From positions 1 to 46,450 of the IMG/VR virus record IMGVR_UViG_3300033388_007409: a stretch of 46,450 nt of DNA; one strand, 5' to 3'. Positions 24,403 through 33,436 of the stretch are shown one piece after another; within the stretch, counting starts at the first letter, position 1, and every line of letters begins with the position of its first letter. Both the position numbers and the translations under genes were made by a program. This DNA is from a virus. A model generated the notes under the pieces. The model was not told the DNA's origin, did no database searches, and was given only the letters and a program-made list of their open reading frames with translations.

Positions 24403-25725
24403 ATGGCAGAATTAGCGGTTTCAATAATACCTCTTTCTCAACAAAAACATATTGGTGACGATGCTAGTTTTGTGGCTGTTGCTAGTGGTGGTAATCCTCC
24501 TTTAGTTGGGTGTCCTATTGGGGATTTTTTTGACAATACTGGTGTTGGCGGAGATGACTTTATTGCGGATGATTTTAACCAAAATATAACCATTAATGGT
24601 GATAAATCTATATTAATATCCTACGACAACAATTCTACAGAATACGAACCATCTTTAAACTGGCAAGATATAGACAAAACTATCATAACGGGTAGGTTGA
24701 TATATGATCGATTAACCTTTAATAATATTATATCATTTACATCAGGTGGCACTACTGTAACAGGGAATATTGATTATCACCCATCTTTAGGCATTCGGGC
24801 TTATCTGTTAGTAAATGGAATACTATACAGTAATTATCATGTTGAATGGTATAATACAGAATTAACATATACTTGGAATGTTACGTGGAATGGTTCAGAC
24901 AGGGAGATTGTTAGTTTTACAGTAAGCGGCGGCGGTGTTTCCGAAACTATAGTAAAAGATGCAATAATGTCACACCGATTTGGTGGCGTTGAGATACGTT
25001 TTTTCTCAAATACTAGTGAGCAGATAACCCACACTGTTGAATATGTAAATTTTACGGGACCAGGTTTATTAAATCCCTGCACGGGAGAAACAGCAGAGTA
25101 CACCTATCAATACAAAAAAAACACAATAGACATACCAAACGAAACTAATCAAAGCTTAGAAATAACAAATATCCAACAATCAGACTTCGCAAACTACACA
25201 GTCGAAGTAGGAGACGGAACCGACACCGTTTTATCTAATATTGCAATATTAAGTGAAGCGGCTCCACTAATTCCAGTTTACGCCACACCACAAAACGGAG
25301 ATGTAAACCTCTTCCAGACCCCAAACGATGGTGAGATAAACGTTGAGGGTGGTATTGTAGAGATGAACGGCGGACTTGAAACTTCTGCCTACCTCTCAAT
25401 GTTTGGTGGAAATGAAGATGATGATGGTAGTGCCGACAACTCAAAGACTTATTGGGGAAATTTAGACGAAACAGAGCCCGAAAAGAAATATATTAGTAAA
25501 ACACAATATTTATTAAAATCTATTCCCGCTACATCTGGCAACTTAAAACGTATTGAGGGTGCGGCAAAGAGTGATTTAGCTTGGTTTATTAGCTCAAATG
25601 TGGCATCTTCTGTTGATGTGGTTGCAACTATTCCGGGGCTTAATAAAATAAAATTATCAATAACCATTTTAGCAAACGGAGAAGAAAAAACATTCTCCTT
25701 TACTGAGAATTGGAGAGCTCTATAA
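24403..25725 (+). CDS. GP46 baseplate protein with interrupted Ig-like N-terminal domain
   Basis: 440 aa; Mu gp46 is about 140. The C-terminal 145 residues (TPQNGDVNLFQTPNDGEINV ... WRAL) are the GP46 baseplate wedge family. N-terminal strands SQQKHIGDDASFVAVASGG and, 200 residues later, YTYQYKKNTIDIPNET and DFANYTVEVGDGTDTV together make one Ig-like domain. A beta-sandwich-like segment (about 38-230), bounded by Cys37 and Cys225, is inserted between its second and third strands. It may be a sugar-binding surface module on the baseplate. Fusion is read directly from the ORF. Confidence 0.75.
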   Translation: MAELAVSIIPLSQQKHIGDDASFVAVASGGNPPLVGCPIGDFFDNTGVGGDDFIADDFNQNITINGDKSILISYDNNSTEYEPSLNWQDIDKTIITGRLIYDRLTFNNIISFTSGGTTVTGNIDYHPSLGIRAYLLVNGILYSNYHVEWYNTELTYTWNVTWNGSDREIVSFTVSGGGVSETIVKDAIMSHRFGGVEIRFFSNTSEQITHTVEYVNFTGPGLLNPCTGETAEYTYQYKKNTIDIPNETNQSLEITNIQQSDFANYTVEVGDGTDTVLSNIAILSEAAPLIPVYATPQNGDVNLFQTPNDGEINVEGGIVEMNGGLETSAYLSMFGGNEDDDGSADNSKTYWGNLDETEPEKKYISKTQYLLKSIPATSGNLKRIEGAAKSDLAWFISSNVASSVDVVATIPGLNKIKLSITILANGEEKTFSFTENWRAL

Positions 25726-26912
25726 TGGCACCACAAGTACCAACCACAACTGAGATTAAAGATAATATTATAGCTCAATTAGAGATTTCTCTAAATCAAT
25801 CAATCCCTCTTTTACCCAAAGCTTTTAATAGAGTTCTTGCAAAAGCTATTGCCGGTATTGTGGTCGTTCTGTATAAATATGGTGGATTTATATTTTTACA
25901 GATGTTTGTCACCACCGCCACCATTAAAGAAACTTTGATTAATGGTGTTTGGATTTCCCCCTTAAAAGAGTGGGGGAGGCTTATTGGCGTTGGAGATCCT
26001 GCGGCGGCCACAAAAGCGGAAATGATAATAAATATCACGGTTGAAAATCAAACGGGCACACTTCCGTCCAATAGCCAACTTGTAAACTCAGATAACGGCG
26101 TTACATACATTACAATCGGCTCAGTTTTGTTGGATTCTGCGGTTGTACAGGCTACGATAAGGGCTGCATCCGATCAAACAGGTGGTGGTGGTTCTGGTGA
26201 AATTGGAAACCTTGATATTGGAGCAACCGTTTCATTTGCCAATCCTCTTCCAAATGTTGCCCGTGATGCCACTATTGCCTCTCAAACTGTTACAGGTGCG
26301 GATGGTGAGAGTACAGAAGCATATTTACAGCGCATACTAGATAGATTCCAGAAAAGACCACAGGGTGGTGCTTTAGCAGACTATGAGATATGGGGAGAGG
26401 AACCTGCGGGAATATTAAATATTTTTCCCTACACGGGAGCGTGCCCCGGTCAGGTTGATGTTTACGTGGAGAGTGCCACAGAGACGGATGGGATACCAAC
26501 AGAGGCTCAACTTCAGGAAGTTTTAGACTCTATTAATTTAAACGAAAATGGGTTGGCAAGTCGCCGCCCTGCAAATGCGTTGGCAAACACTTTCCCAATT
26601 GAGAGAATTGGTTTTAATGTTGTAGTTTCGGGTTTATCGGTTGACGATTCTGCACAGGTACAAATAGATATCACTAAAGCTGCGGATGAGTATTTTAAAA
26701 ATGCGGCACCATTTATTCCTGGACTTTCTGTTTTACCAAGAAAAGACATTATTTCACGGAATGCATTGGCTGGCGATATTGACGACATAGTGACTGCCGC
26801 CGGTGGCGTTTTTGATGATGCTATAATCCTTTTAGATGTAACCCCAACACCTCAATATCCTCTTGGAATTGGCGAAAAATCAAAATCATTATCCGTTACG
26901 TTTACAGCATGA
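25725..26912 (+). CDS. Baseplate J-like protein, Mu gp47-like
   Basis: 395 aa. Stretches WGRLIGVGDPAAATKAEMII, GADGESTEAYLQRILDRFQK and VDVYVESATETDGIPTEAQL are typical of the baseplate J / gp47 family that links wedges. ATG 25725 overlaps the TAA of GP46 (TAATG). Confidence 0.9.
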   Translation: MAPQVPTTTEIKDNIIAQLEISLNQSIPLLPKAFNRVLAKAIAGIVVVLYKYGGFIFLQMFVTTATIKETLINGVWISPLKEWGRLIGVGDPAAATKAEMIINITVENQTGTLPSNSQLVNSDNGVTYITIGSVLLDSAVVQATIRAASDQTGGGGSGEIGNLDIGATVSFANPLPNVARDATIASQTVTGADGESTEAYLQRILDRFQKRPQGGALADYEIWGEEPAGILNIFPYTGACPGQVDVYVESATETDGIPTEAQLQEVLDSINLNENGLASRRPANALANTFPIERIGFNVVVSGLSVDDSAQVQIDITKAADEYFKNAAPFIPGLSVLPRKDIISRNALAGDIDDIVTAAGGVFDDAIILLDVTPTPQYPLGIGEKSKSLSVTFTA

Positions 26913-27637
26913 AGTTTTTAGACTTATATAAACACCTATTACCACGCGCAAGAGCGTGGAAGATAACAATAAAAAAACAGCTCCGAGAGTTTTTTGAGGG
27001 TCTTTCTGGGTTTCCTGAAGCTGTAAAACTGTTTTTTGATTTGATTTTTGGGGATATCTTCCCACAAACCACAAGAGAGCTGGACAAGTGGGAAAAACAG
27101 TTTAATTTGTCTAACTCTGCCTTATCTGATGCAGATAGAAGAACCGCACTTGATGCCGCTTGGAAGGCGTTGGGTGGTCAAGACCCAAGATATATCCAAG
27201 ATAGTTTGCAAGCGGCGGGATTTCCTGTTTATATTCACGAATGGTGGGTGCCTGGAACGGAGCCCGCTGTGGGGGTTCACGGTTGTGTAACTCCAAGGAA
27301 TCCTCTACAGTTTGTGACACCAGAAGAGGGCACAATAGGGGGAATGGATTGTGGCGAACCCCTTGCAGAGTGTGGCGAACCTTCCGCAGAGTGTGGAAAC
27401 CCTAAGCTTGACGGGGTTGGAATATTATTAGTAAATAAAATAGGATATAAAGATAATTACATAGAATATCAAGTTCCATCAGATTCTGCAACGTGGCCAT
27501 ATTTTTTATATATTGCCGGTGTTGATATAAATGATGTTGTCTCGATTCCTGCTAACCGCAGAGATGAGTTTGAGACACTATGTTTAAAAATATGTCCCGC
27601 TCAACAGTGGCTCGTATTAATGGTTAATTACTCTTAA
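26909..27637 (+). CDS. Baseplate/tail protein, Mu gp48-like
   Basis: 242 aa. MKFLDLYKHLLPRARAWKIT and ELDKWEKQFNLSNSALSDAD match the gp48 family. The middle has a short CGEP-type triple repeat (CGEPLAECGEPSAECGNP) that is probably a Cys-rich loop. Overlaps gp47 by 4 bp. Confidence 0.8.
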   Translation: MKFLDLYKHLLPRARAWKITIKKQLREFFEGLSGFPEAVKLFFDLIFGDIFPQTTRELDKWEKQFNLSNSALSDADRRTALDAAWKALGGQDPRYIQDSLQAAGFPVYIHEWWVPGTEPAVGVHGCVTPRNPLQFVTPEEGTIGGMDCGEPLAECGEPSAECGNPKLDGVGILLVNKIGYKDNYIEYQVPSDSATWPYFLYIAGVDINDVVSIPANRRDEFETLCLKICPAQQWLVLMVNYS

Positions 27638-27648
27638 GGAGAAATATA

Positions 27649-29703
27649 ATGGCAATAAGTATAGCAACAGAGTTTCCTGCAAAAACCAAGGCACCAAATG
27701 CAAACTATCCACAAGGTGGTCCACAAGACATAACAACTACAGGAGACGGCACTGGAACCCCTTGGAATGAACTCACATTTGGAGACTTGCAGGGTTTACT
27801 GCAGGGCATACTTTTAGAGGCTGGAACAACTCCATCCGGAACACCAGACACGGCGATAGCTTCGCAATATTTTGATGGGATTAAAAAGCTTTTTACTCGG
27901 CAGTATGTTGATTTAGCCGCCGCTGTTGCAGATACTTTTTTGCGAGTAGGGCAAACTATAGTTTTAAAAGATAGAATTTTGGGGAATGGTGGTGGTGGAG
28001 TTTGGGATGTTGTTTTATCATCTTCTGTCACTGAAAACGGGTTTGACATAGTTCAGTGCACCGGTGTCGCCACACTTTCTATTGTTTTAAGAGTTGGAAC
28101 TTTTGTTGATGCAAACCAGTTTGGAGCTGACACATTTTTAGATGATAATCACGATGTTTTACAGCGTTGTATTAATGTCGCCCAAGTTTCTGGCAAAAAT
28201 GTTATTATAAACAAGGGTAGTTATTTCCTGAAATCTACTCTCCATCTGCCTGCACATACTTCATTAATTGGCGCAATCCTACAAGAAGTATCCTTTTATA
28301 AGGATAACTCAACATTTACGGGGGACTCTATTGTAAGAATTAATGATAGTGATGATGGTGGTTCCCCAGATGAAACCAGCCAATATGTGGGGGCAGAAGT
28401 CAAAAACATTTCCTTTTATGGGGACCTGTCAGCTGGTATCGCCGGGATTATTTCTTTAGGCTCTACGACCCTTAACTATTTGCGGTTCTATGATCTTGAT
28501 CAATCAATAATAATCTCAAATCCACTCGCGGATGCGGTAAAAATTTCTGACATTTTAGTTAGCGCTCATGATTCATCTAGTTACGCTATAGATATAACCC
28601 AAGTTGGTAGTGCCCTAAATTTGGACACACTACATATTAAATCATCACCAAGCTCAAATTTTATTAAAGTACTTGGTTGTAGTTCTGGTAAATTAACTCG
28701 TTGTATAAATGGGAAAATTCTAATTCAAAATTGTGATGCCTTTACCATTGAGAACTCTCACCTAGAATTTGGAAATATCACTTCAACCGATTCCAATATA
28801 GTTATTAGAGATACCGCTATTACCGGGACTGAAAATCTTCCTGCTATAGATATAAAGAGGACACAAAACAGCTTTAAAAACTATCACGATTTATCAAATA
28901 TAACAATTACTTGGAGACCTGAAATTGATCCAAAATTGTACTTTGATATTAAAATAACGGATTTAGATTTTATCAGTATTAAAAACTGTTACAGAAGTGT
29001 TTTAACGACTGGAGCACCAACGAGCCCACAAGTTTTAGGGGTTGAAATAGCCGACCAATTAGGGGCACCGGTTAACAGCTTTAATAATCGCTCCCACGTT
29101 CTTTCCACTTTTTGTAGTATTAATGATTTAGAAGTTGATACAGTGCAGGATCAAAGAACTACAAATGAAGTACTGGCATTAGATAGTATTAATATCGCTA
29201 GTGGCGGTTGGGGAATAGCAATTGGCACATATTATTATACAATGGCAACTCTTTACAGTAAAATTAATAGTATCGGGTTTGAACCTTCCGAATCTGAGGC
29301 TTCTATAAGTGTTGCAACCACCGCCCAAAGCGTTATTTTTAACCCAGACCAGAAAACGCCTACTACTATTAGATTATACAGGGGGACATCGCCAGGTGTT
29401 TATTCTGATTTTGTATCAATTCCAGCAATCTCTTGTGGAAAACTAATTGATAACGGGGTATCTGTTAACGGGTATGAATGGAAAACGTGGACAGGTAGTG
29501 TTGACACCATCGTTTCAGACATTGTTAGGCTGCAGAGCAACGGTTCAAGGGCCCTTATGACGGGGTCTATTGGGTCCATAAATAACGGGTTATGGTCAGA
29601 GGGGGATAAAGTTGAATTTGTCAACTTGTCAGCGGGGAACAATATTGGCTCTGTAAACGTTGGTGGCGGAGTTTGGAAATCGTATGGGGTAATAGACGTT
29701 TAG
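27649..29703 (+). CDS. Tail fibre/tailspike with pectate-lyase-like beta-helix
   Basis: 684 aa. N-terminal attachment region (FPAKTKAPNANYPQGGPQD, with GTGTPWNELTFGDLQGLLQG typical of Mu-type fibres), then ANQFGADTFLDDNHDVLQRC and VIINKGSYFLKSTLHLPAHT, the entry to a right-handed beta-helix, followed by rung-like Ile/Ser/Asn repeats and a globular tip. Recognises or cuts a surface glycan. No tail-fibre assembly chaperone is seen next to it. Confidence 0.82.
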   Translation: MAISIATEFPAKTKAPNANYPQGGPQDITTTGDGTGTPWNELTFGDLQGLLQGILLEAGTTPSGTPDTAIASQYFDGIKKLFTRQYVDLAAAVADTFLRVGQTIVLKDRILGNGGGGVWDVVLSSSVTENGFDIVQCTGVATLSIVLRVGTFVDANQFGADTFLDDNHDVLQRCINVAQVSGKNVIINKGSYFLKSTLHLPAHTSLIGAILQEVSFYKDNSTFTGDSIVRINDSDDGGSPDETSQYVGAEVKNISFYGDLSAGIAGIISLGSTTLNYLRFYDLDQSIIISNPLADAVKISDILVSAHDSSSYAIDITQVGSALNLDTLHIKSSPSSNFIKVLGCSSGKLTRCINGKILIQNCDAFTIENSHLEFGNITSTDSNIVIRDTAITGTENLPAIDIKRTQNSFKNYHDLSNITITWRPEIDPKLYFDIKITDLDFISIKNCYRSVLTTGAPTSPQVLGVEIADQLGAPVNSFNNRSHVLSTFCSINDLEVDTVQDQRTTNEVLALDSINIASGGWGIAIGTYYYTMATLYSKINSIGFEPSESEASISVATTAQSVIFNPDQKTPTTIRLYRGTSPGVYSDFVSIPAISCGKLIDNGVSVNGYEWKTWTGSVDTIVSDIVRLQSNGSRALMTGSIGSINNGLWSEGDKVEFVNLSAGNNIGSVNVGGGVWKSYGVIDV

Positions 29704-29745
29704 CTTTAAAAAAAATATCAATAAAACTCAAATTACAGGAACAAA

Positions 29746-30414
29746 ATGAACAATCTAATAATAAATCTAATACTAAAATCAGGAGCCCCGCAATGGCTAG
29801 CTGGGTACTCCCCCATAGCCATAAAGTTTCTAATTGCTATTTACCTAGTCTATTTTGTTTATTCTATAATTAAGATAAAACAAAAGTCCTGGAGAAAAAC
29901 AACTGAGTTTGTGCGTGATGCTCTATGGAGAGCCTACAAAAAAAGCACAGACCGGATCTCTGAGATTGCACAAAAACGGCACTCCCAACTTTACCCGTGC
30001 AAAGCTGGCGAAAGAGAGTGTGAACATCTGGACAGCAACCTTATGATTCAACTTCACTTTGCAAATTTATATTTGCGCGAGGTTATAACGGTTGATGCAA
30101 CAGCAATAGTTGAGCGGTCATTTAGAGAAGAGAAGTTGTTGATAAAATCTGATGCTGATTTAAAAGAGTTTTGCAAATCTTCTGCAGAGATTGTTTTGAG
30201 CAACAACCGGCATAAACTTGATGATTTAGGTTTTAATGATTTGAATTTGGTTAAAAATACAGATGAGCAACGTTTTTCATCCTACGAAGCTGCTGAAATG
30301 TACCATGAGGCTGCTCTATATTTTAAACAGCAGAGAAAACAAGAGATGGCAGAAATCTTATCGATGATTAATCCACTAAAGATGATTTTTAGCATTCTGA
30401 AGGGAAGTTTATGA
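29746..30414 (+). CDS. Membrane protein of lysis cassette, holin-like candidate
   Basis: 222 aa. One clear transmembrane stretch (about residues 24-44, AIKFLIAIYLVYFVYSIIKI) behind a short amphipathic N-terminus; the remainder is helical, cytoplasmic and His/Cys-containing. Position first in the lysis operon and a 4-bp overlap with the lipase-like gene suggest a holin or spanin-type role. Length is larger than most holins, so the call is tentative. Confidence 0.45.
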   Translation: MNNLIINLILKSGAPQWLAGYSPIAIKFLIAIYLVYFVYSIIKIKQKSWRKTTEFVRDALWRAYKKSTDRISEIAQKRHSQLYPCKAGERECEHLDSNLMIQLHFANLYLREVITVDATAIVERSFREEKLLIKSDADLKEFCKSSAEIVLSNNRHKLDDLGFNDLNLVKNTDEQRFSSYEAAEMYHEAALYFKQQRKQEMAEILSMINPLKMIFSILKGSL

Positions 30415-31172
30415 AAATTAGAAAATCAAGAGCAATTGAGCATATTGCAAACTGCGAACTGGTCCGTGACGATTGTAAATTTATATCAGAAGCTGCACCG
30501 TGGAAAATTATTAGCTCCAAACTTGACAAAGGGGCATTCCAACGTTTTGAAGTTGGAGACGATAGTTTTTTACGGTTTATGATCGATGGAACTTCAGATG
30601 TCTTTGAATGGGGATCTAATGCCCGTATTTTTGCAAGAGAAGGTTGTCACCGTGGTTTTTTACGAAGTGCAAAAGAGCTTTATGAGGATATTAAGGATAT
30701 TAAAACCGATTACACCGTATCCGATGATCATTCAAGAGGTGCCCCGATAGCCCTTTTAATCCTCATGTTAAAGTTTTGCGACTATCACGGCATTGATTGG
30801 AAGAAATACGGCCTTTACAAGGCAATTAGAAAGTGGAAAAAAGCGGGAGAGAATTATAACCCATGTTTTAATACACCTCAAATTGTTACAAGTGGATCAC
30901 CGGTTGTTATTACCGGAAAAATGAAGAGGCTTTTACAATCTCTAAAGGTTCAGCCATTCGATCACCACGCGTTGAGAACAAAAAAAGATCCTGTTTACAA
31001 GATAAGCCAAAAGGGAAGATTGAACTATCTCTTAATTCCACCGTTTTTGCGTTTGCACCACATAACACATTTTACATACGATCTACCAACAGCACCCGGC
31101 ATCGATCATTTAACACAACAATATTTAAAAGCGATTATTAAAAGCAGTAAAGAGATTTGGAGAGAAGAATGA
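30411..31172 (+). CDS. Lipase class 3-like esterase in lysis operon
   Basis: 253 aa. Follows the class 3 lipase order: FMIDGTSDVFEWGSNARIF (RGT-dW segment), GCHRGFL (HxGF), DHSRGAP at 106-112 in place of GHSLGGA (nucleophile Ser108), TSGSPVV (GSP strand), KKDPV (Asp193) and HH at 216-217. Such an enzyme would cleave phospholipid or another ester in the envelope and help lysis. Overlaps its neighbours by 4 bp on both sides, so all three are co-translated. No signal peptide is seen. Confidence 0.6.
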   Translation: MKIRKSRAIEHIANCELVRDDCKFISEAAPWKIISSKLDKGAFQRFEVGDDSFLRFMIDGTSDVFEWGSNARIFAREGCHRGFLRSAKELYEDIKDIKTDYTVSDDHSRGAPIALLILMLKFCDYHGIDWKKYGLYKAIRKWKKAGENYNPCFNTPQIVTSGSPVVITGKMKRLLQSLKVQPFDHHALRTKKDPVYKISQKGRLNYLLIPPFLRLHHITHFTYDLPTAPGIDHLTQQYLKAIIKSSKEIWREE

Positions 31173-31585
31173 AACCCACCGATTTTGTGTATATTCTCCA
31201 CTTTATAATTGAGGAGGTCTACAGAAGCGGAGTTGCAAGGCTTGAAGATGTAGATTACAGAACAATTCACCGCTTAGATAGAGTTAGAGAATTGGCGGGT
31301 TTTCCAATATGGATTTTATACAACGGGCTTACATCCGGCAAACATAACGCAACAGGTCACACGAAAGGTGTGGCGGTAGATTGCCACGCCCGAAGAATAA
31401 CCCACTCACAAGCCGTGAGACTATGTTTTTTAGCCGCTGAATGTGGTTTTAATACAATAGGGGTGTATTTGAATAAAAAGGGATATTACAGCTTCCATTT
31501 TGAAATTTCAAAAGAACATAAAACTTGGTTTGCGAAGAGAGTTGGTAAAAAGTGGGTTTATTCTCCACTTAAGTTTGCGGCTTAA
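31169..31585 (+). CDS. Endolysin, peptidase M15-type
   Basis: 138 aa from ATG 31169 (GAATGA overlap with the lipase-like stop). SGKHNATGHTKGVAVD gives the His64/Asp71 zinc ligands and YYSFHFEI gives His110, the set of L-Ala-D-Glu / D-Ala-D-Ala peptidases of the M15_3 group used as endolysins. No signal sequence, so export depends on a holin. Confidence 0.82.
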   Translation: MKPTDFVYILHFIIEEVYRSGVARLEDVDYRTIHRLDRVRELAGFPIWILYNGLTSGKHNATGHTKGVAVDCHARRITHSQAVRLCFLAAECGFNTIGVYLNKKGYYSFHFEISKEHKTWFAKRVGKKWVYSPLKFAA

Positions 31586-31607
31586 ATTAAAAAATTGGCG
31601 TAAACTA

Positions 31608-31636
31608 TTGACTTGCTGTTTTTAATTCTGTACATT
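31608..31636 (+). promoter_or_regulatory. Candidate rightward promoter at edge of cassette array
   Basis: TTGACT (31608) and TACATT (31631) with 17-bp spacing. It points right, into the array and antisense to its ORFs. Could make antisense RNA or, if attC polarity follows the extra base, act like an integron cassette promoter. Sequence match only. Confidence 0.35.
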
Positions 31637-31650
31637 TATTCTATACCCTA

Positions 31651-31707
31651 TAATAACAACAGCGTGAGTGATGACCCGTGGGGCACACTACGCGCCATTG
31701 TTATATA
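31651..31707. repeat. attC-like site 1 (array end)
   Basis: Outer boxes AATAAC and GTTATAT; inner arms GCGTGAGTG and CACTACGC with one unpaired G. Lies 21 bp from the stop of the last cassette ORF (31728-32006). Borders the lysis operon, so it marks the left end of the array. Confidence 0.65.
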
Positions 31708-31727
31708 GAATCTATCTGATTTGTTTT

Positions 31728-32006
31728 CTACTTAGCTTTACAATTCACAAAAGCACTGGCTACATCTTCTTGATGGATGTAATTCCAGTTACCATCTTTC
31801 TTGTCGTGCTGGTCGTATGGTCTTGGCTCAACCTTTTTCATCACTTGTTTGTGTTGTTCGTGAATTAATGTTTCTTTCGCTTCAAGCTCCTCTTTCAGTG
31901 CATTATAAGCATTTTCGGCAAGCATCCACTTATCTTCTCTCAAAACTTTTTGTCTACCTTCTTCTAATCCCGTAAACCACTCGTTAAAACTTTGAATCTT
32001 TTCCAT
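31728..32006 (-). CDS. Cassette protein, helical, unknown
   Basis: 92 aa, acidic/basic helical protein (WFTGLEEGRQKVLREDKWML). SD AAAAGGAT in the leader GTTATGAACAACTTTAAAAG, nearly identical to that of 32718 and 41302. Cassette bounded by sites 1 and 2. No family recognised. Confidence 0.55.
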   Translation of the reverse strand: MEKIQSFNEWFTGLEEGRQKVLREDKWMLAENAYNALKEELEAKETLIHEQHKQVMKKVEPRPYDQHDKKDGNWNYIHQEDVASAFVNCKAK

Positions 32007-32028
32007 TTTCTATCCTTTTAAAGTTGTT

Positions 32029-32081
32029 CATAACCAGTCATATTGGTGTGGCCTTGAGGCACACCATCTGGTTGTTATATA
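32029..32081. repeat. attC-like site 2
   Basis: CATAACC ... GTTATATAG, inner arms ATTGGTGTG/CACACCATC with one extra T. Followed by CCCCGCCGTTA, a motif also found after sites 6 and 10, into which the next ORF's stop falls. Confidence 0.75.
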
Positions 32082-32092
32082 GTTCCCCGCCG

Positions 32093-32371
32093 TTAATCTC
32101 CACTCGGTGGGTTACCAAGATCACACTCACAACCACCAGAATATCCAGAACCTTTAGAATGTGTCGCTAACTTAGCTCCGCACTTTTTGCACATTGGCTC
32201 ATCTTTTTCAAGAAGAACTTCTTCTTTTTCTTTATTTATTTCATAAACCATTTTGCAAAAACTCAGAAAAGCATAAAAACTAATTACATACTGTTTCCAC
32301 CCACTCGGTGCTAGTATTGCTCCAAGTAAAAAAATATGGAATATTATATCTTCAACTTGTGACTGTCTCAC
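32093..32371 (-). CDS. Cassette membrane protein with Cys motif
   Basis: 92 aa. Hydrophobic N-terminal half (IIFHIFLLGAILAPSGW and FYAFLSFCKMVYEI, probably two passes), then CKKCGAKL and CECD near the C-terminus that may bind zinc. Overlaps the upstream ORF by 4 bp in the same two-gene cassette. Function unknown. Confidence 0.5.
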   Translation of the reverse strand: MRQSQVEDIIFHIFLLGAILAPSGWKQYVISFYAFLSFCKMVYEINKEKEEVLLEKDEPMCKKCGAKLATHSKGSGYSGGCECDLGNPPSGD

Positions 32372-32718
32372 ATCTTTCTCACTTTTTCTAGTAGTTCTTC
32401 TAACTTTGGCTTAGTAGCTTCAGCAACAATATTTTTCTCTGTTTTATGCCACGCTGGAGTATTGTTAATTATGCAATCACAATTCTCAATACCTAAATTA
32501 GCAACTAATTCAATAAGTTCTAATTCCTCTTTTGTAAACTTTTCTTTTCGGAGCCTCTCACATTCTTCAAATGTTGACTCGTACTCAAATTTAACAACCT
32601 CATACCCTTCCAAATAACCTTGAGCTTGCTCTTTTTTTAGATATTCATCAGCCTCATACTTCGTAGGAAAATCTATGCAATACCCATCACCTTTTTGTAC
32701 TCTCCAATCAACTGCCAT
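32368..32718 (-). CDS. Cassette protein, unknown
   Basis: 116 aa. The N-terminus contains GYCIDFPTKYEADEYLKKEQ, a short alpha/beta pattern, with a helical C-terminus (EATKPKLEELLEKVRKM). Leader GTTATGAACAATTTTAAAAG with SD AAAAGGAT is shared with 41302. First gene of its cassette. Confidence 0.55.
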   Translation of the reverse strand: MAVDWRVQKGDGYCIDFPTKYEADEYLKKEQAQGYLEGYEVVKFEYESTFEECERLRKEKFTKEELELIELVANLGIENCDCIINNTPAWHKTEKNIVAEATKPKLEELLEKVRKM

Positions 32719-32740
32719 TTTCTATCCTTTTAAAATTGTT

Positions 32741-32803
32741 CATAACCAAACGGTTGGGGATGTCTGCGCCTTAAGGCTTGCACCCCACCTACACCGTTAT
32801 ATA
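32741..32803. repeat. attC-like site 3
   Basis: CATAACC ... GTTATATAG; inner arms GGTTGGGG and CCCCACC with one extra T; central GCGCCTTAAGGC forms the loop stem. Confidence 0.75.
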
Positions 32804-32809
32804 GTTGAT

Positions 32810-33019
32810 TTATTGTAATTCCTGTATGTATCTTGATTGATCATTTGCAACCGCTAAGAGTCTGTCTCTATCAATAGTAACATCCTGCAACTCCAGCTCT
32901 AATCTCTCGTTATCTAAAAGGAGCTTTTCTACAGCTTCCTCTTTAAAGTATCTAAAACCATCACCATCGCTATTGGCGTATACAAAAAGATTATCATTCT
33001 TAAAGTTCTTTATTTGCAT
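32810..33019 (-). CDS. Cassette protein, coiled coil
   Basis: 69 aa from ATG 33019. Short beta start, then an Asp/Leu-rich helix (EEAVEKLLLDNERLELELQD) that reads as a coiled coil. Third gene of a three-gene cassette. Confidence 0.5.
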   Translation of the reverse strand: MQIKNFKNDNLFVYANSDGDGFRYFKEEAVEKLLLDNERLELELQDVTIDRDRLLAVANDQSRYIQELQ

Positions 33020-33020
33020 A

Positions 33021-33251
33021 TTAATCAACTTTCTTTTGGCATACGAAACACACGCCGTTCATATCAAGATTAAAACAGCACTCGTGGCGATCATCGTCGT
33101 GTATTTTAGCCCCTCGTATTAGACAATCTATCTCTTTTTGTTTTCCGAGCTTCCACCGACTCTCTAGGGTGCCTTTTTGAACACCGCTTTTTTCAATTAG
33201 GAGAGTAAGCGTTATTCCTTTTTCTTTGCAGTGTTTACCAAGTGTTTTCAT
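33021..33251 (-). CDS. Cassette protein, HTH-like with Cys motif
   Basis: 76 aa. GITLTLLIEKSGVQKGTLES resembles a Cro-type helix-turn-helix; the C-terminal half has CCFN and CFVC spaced for a metal site. Overlaps the upstream gene by 4 bp. Could be a small regulator; not proven. Confidence 0.5.
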   Translation of the reverse strand: MKTLGKHCKEKGITLTLLIEKSGVQKGTLESRWKLGKQKEIDCLIRGAKIHDDDRHECCFNLDMNGVCFVCQKKVD

Positions 33252-33436
33252 AGTTTACCATCCTCTAAATAACTTTTCTTTATTTTTTCGGCTTCCTCAA
33301 TGCTCCACGCATAACTATAGTATGCAACAAATCGCCCAAACTCTCTTTTGTAATTAACACGAATAGATGGCGTTTCAGTAATGCTTGAGGATATTCCGCC
33401 ATTTTCATATTTTTTAGTTAATACTACAAATGCCAT
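33248..33436 (-). CDS. Cassette protein, unknown
   Basis: 62 aa. The start codon is part of the GTTATG box of attC-like site 4, so the ORF begins exactly at the cassette boundary. Beta-rich then helical (WSIEEAEKIKKSYLEDGK). Confidence 0.5.
   Translation of the reverse strand: MAFVVLTKKYENGGISSSITETPSIRVNYKREFGRFVAYYSYAWSIEEAEKIKKSYLEDGKL

Noticed and set aside
31801-31840. Possible tRNA-like text
   Set aside because: No cloverleaf pairing; it lies inside a cassette ORF. No tRNA was found in the window.
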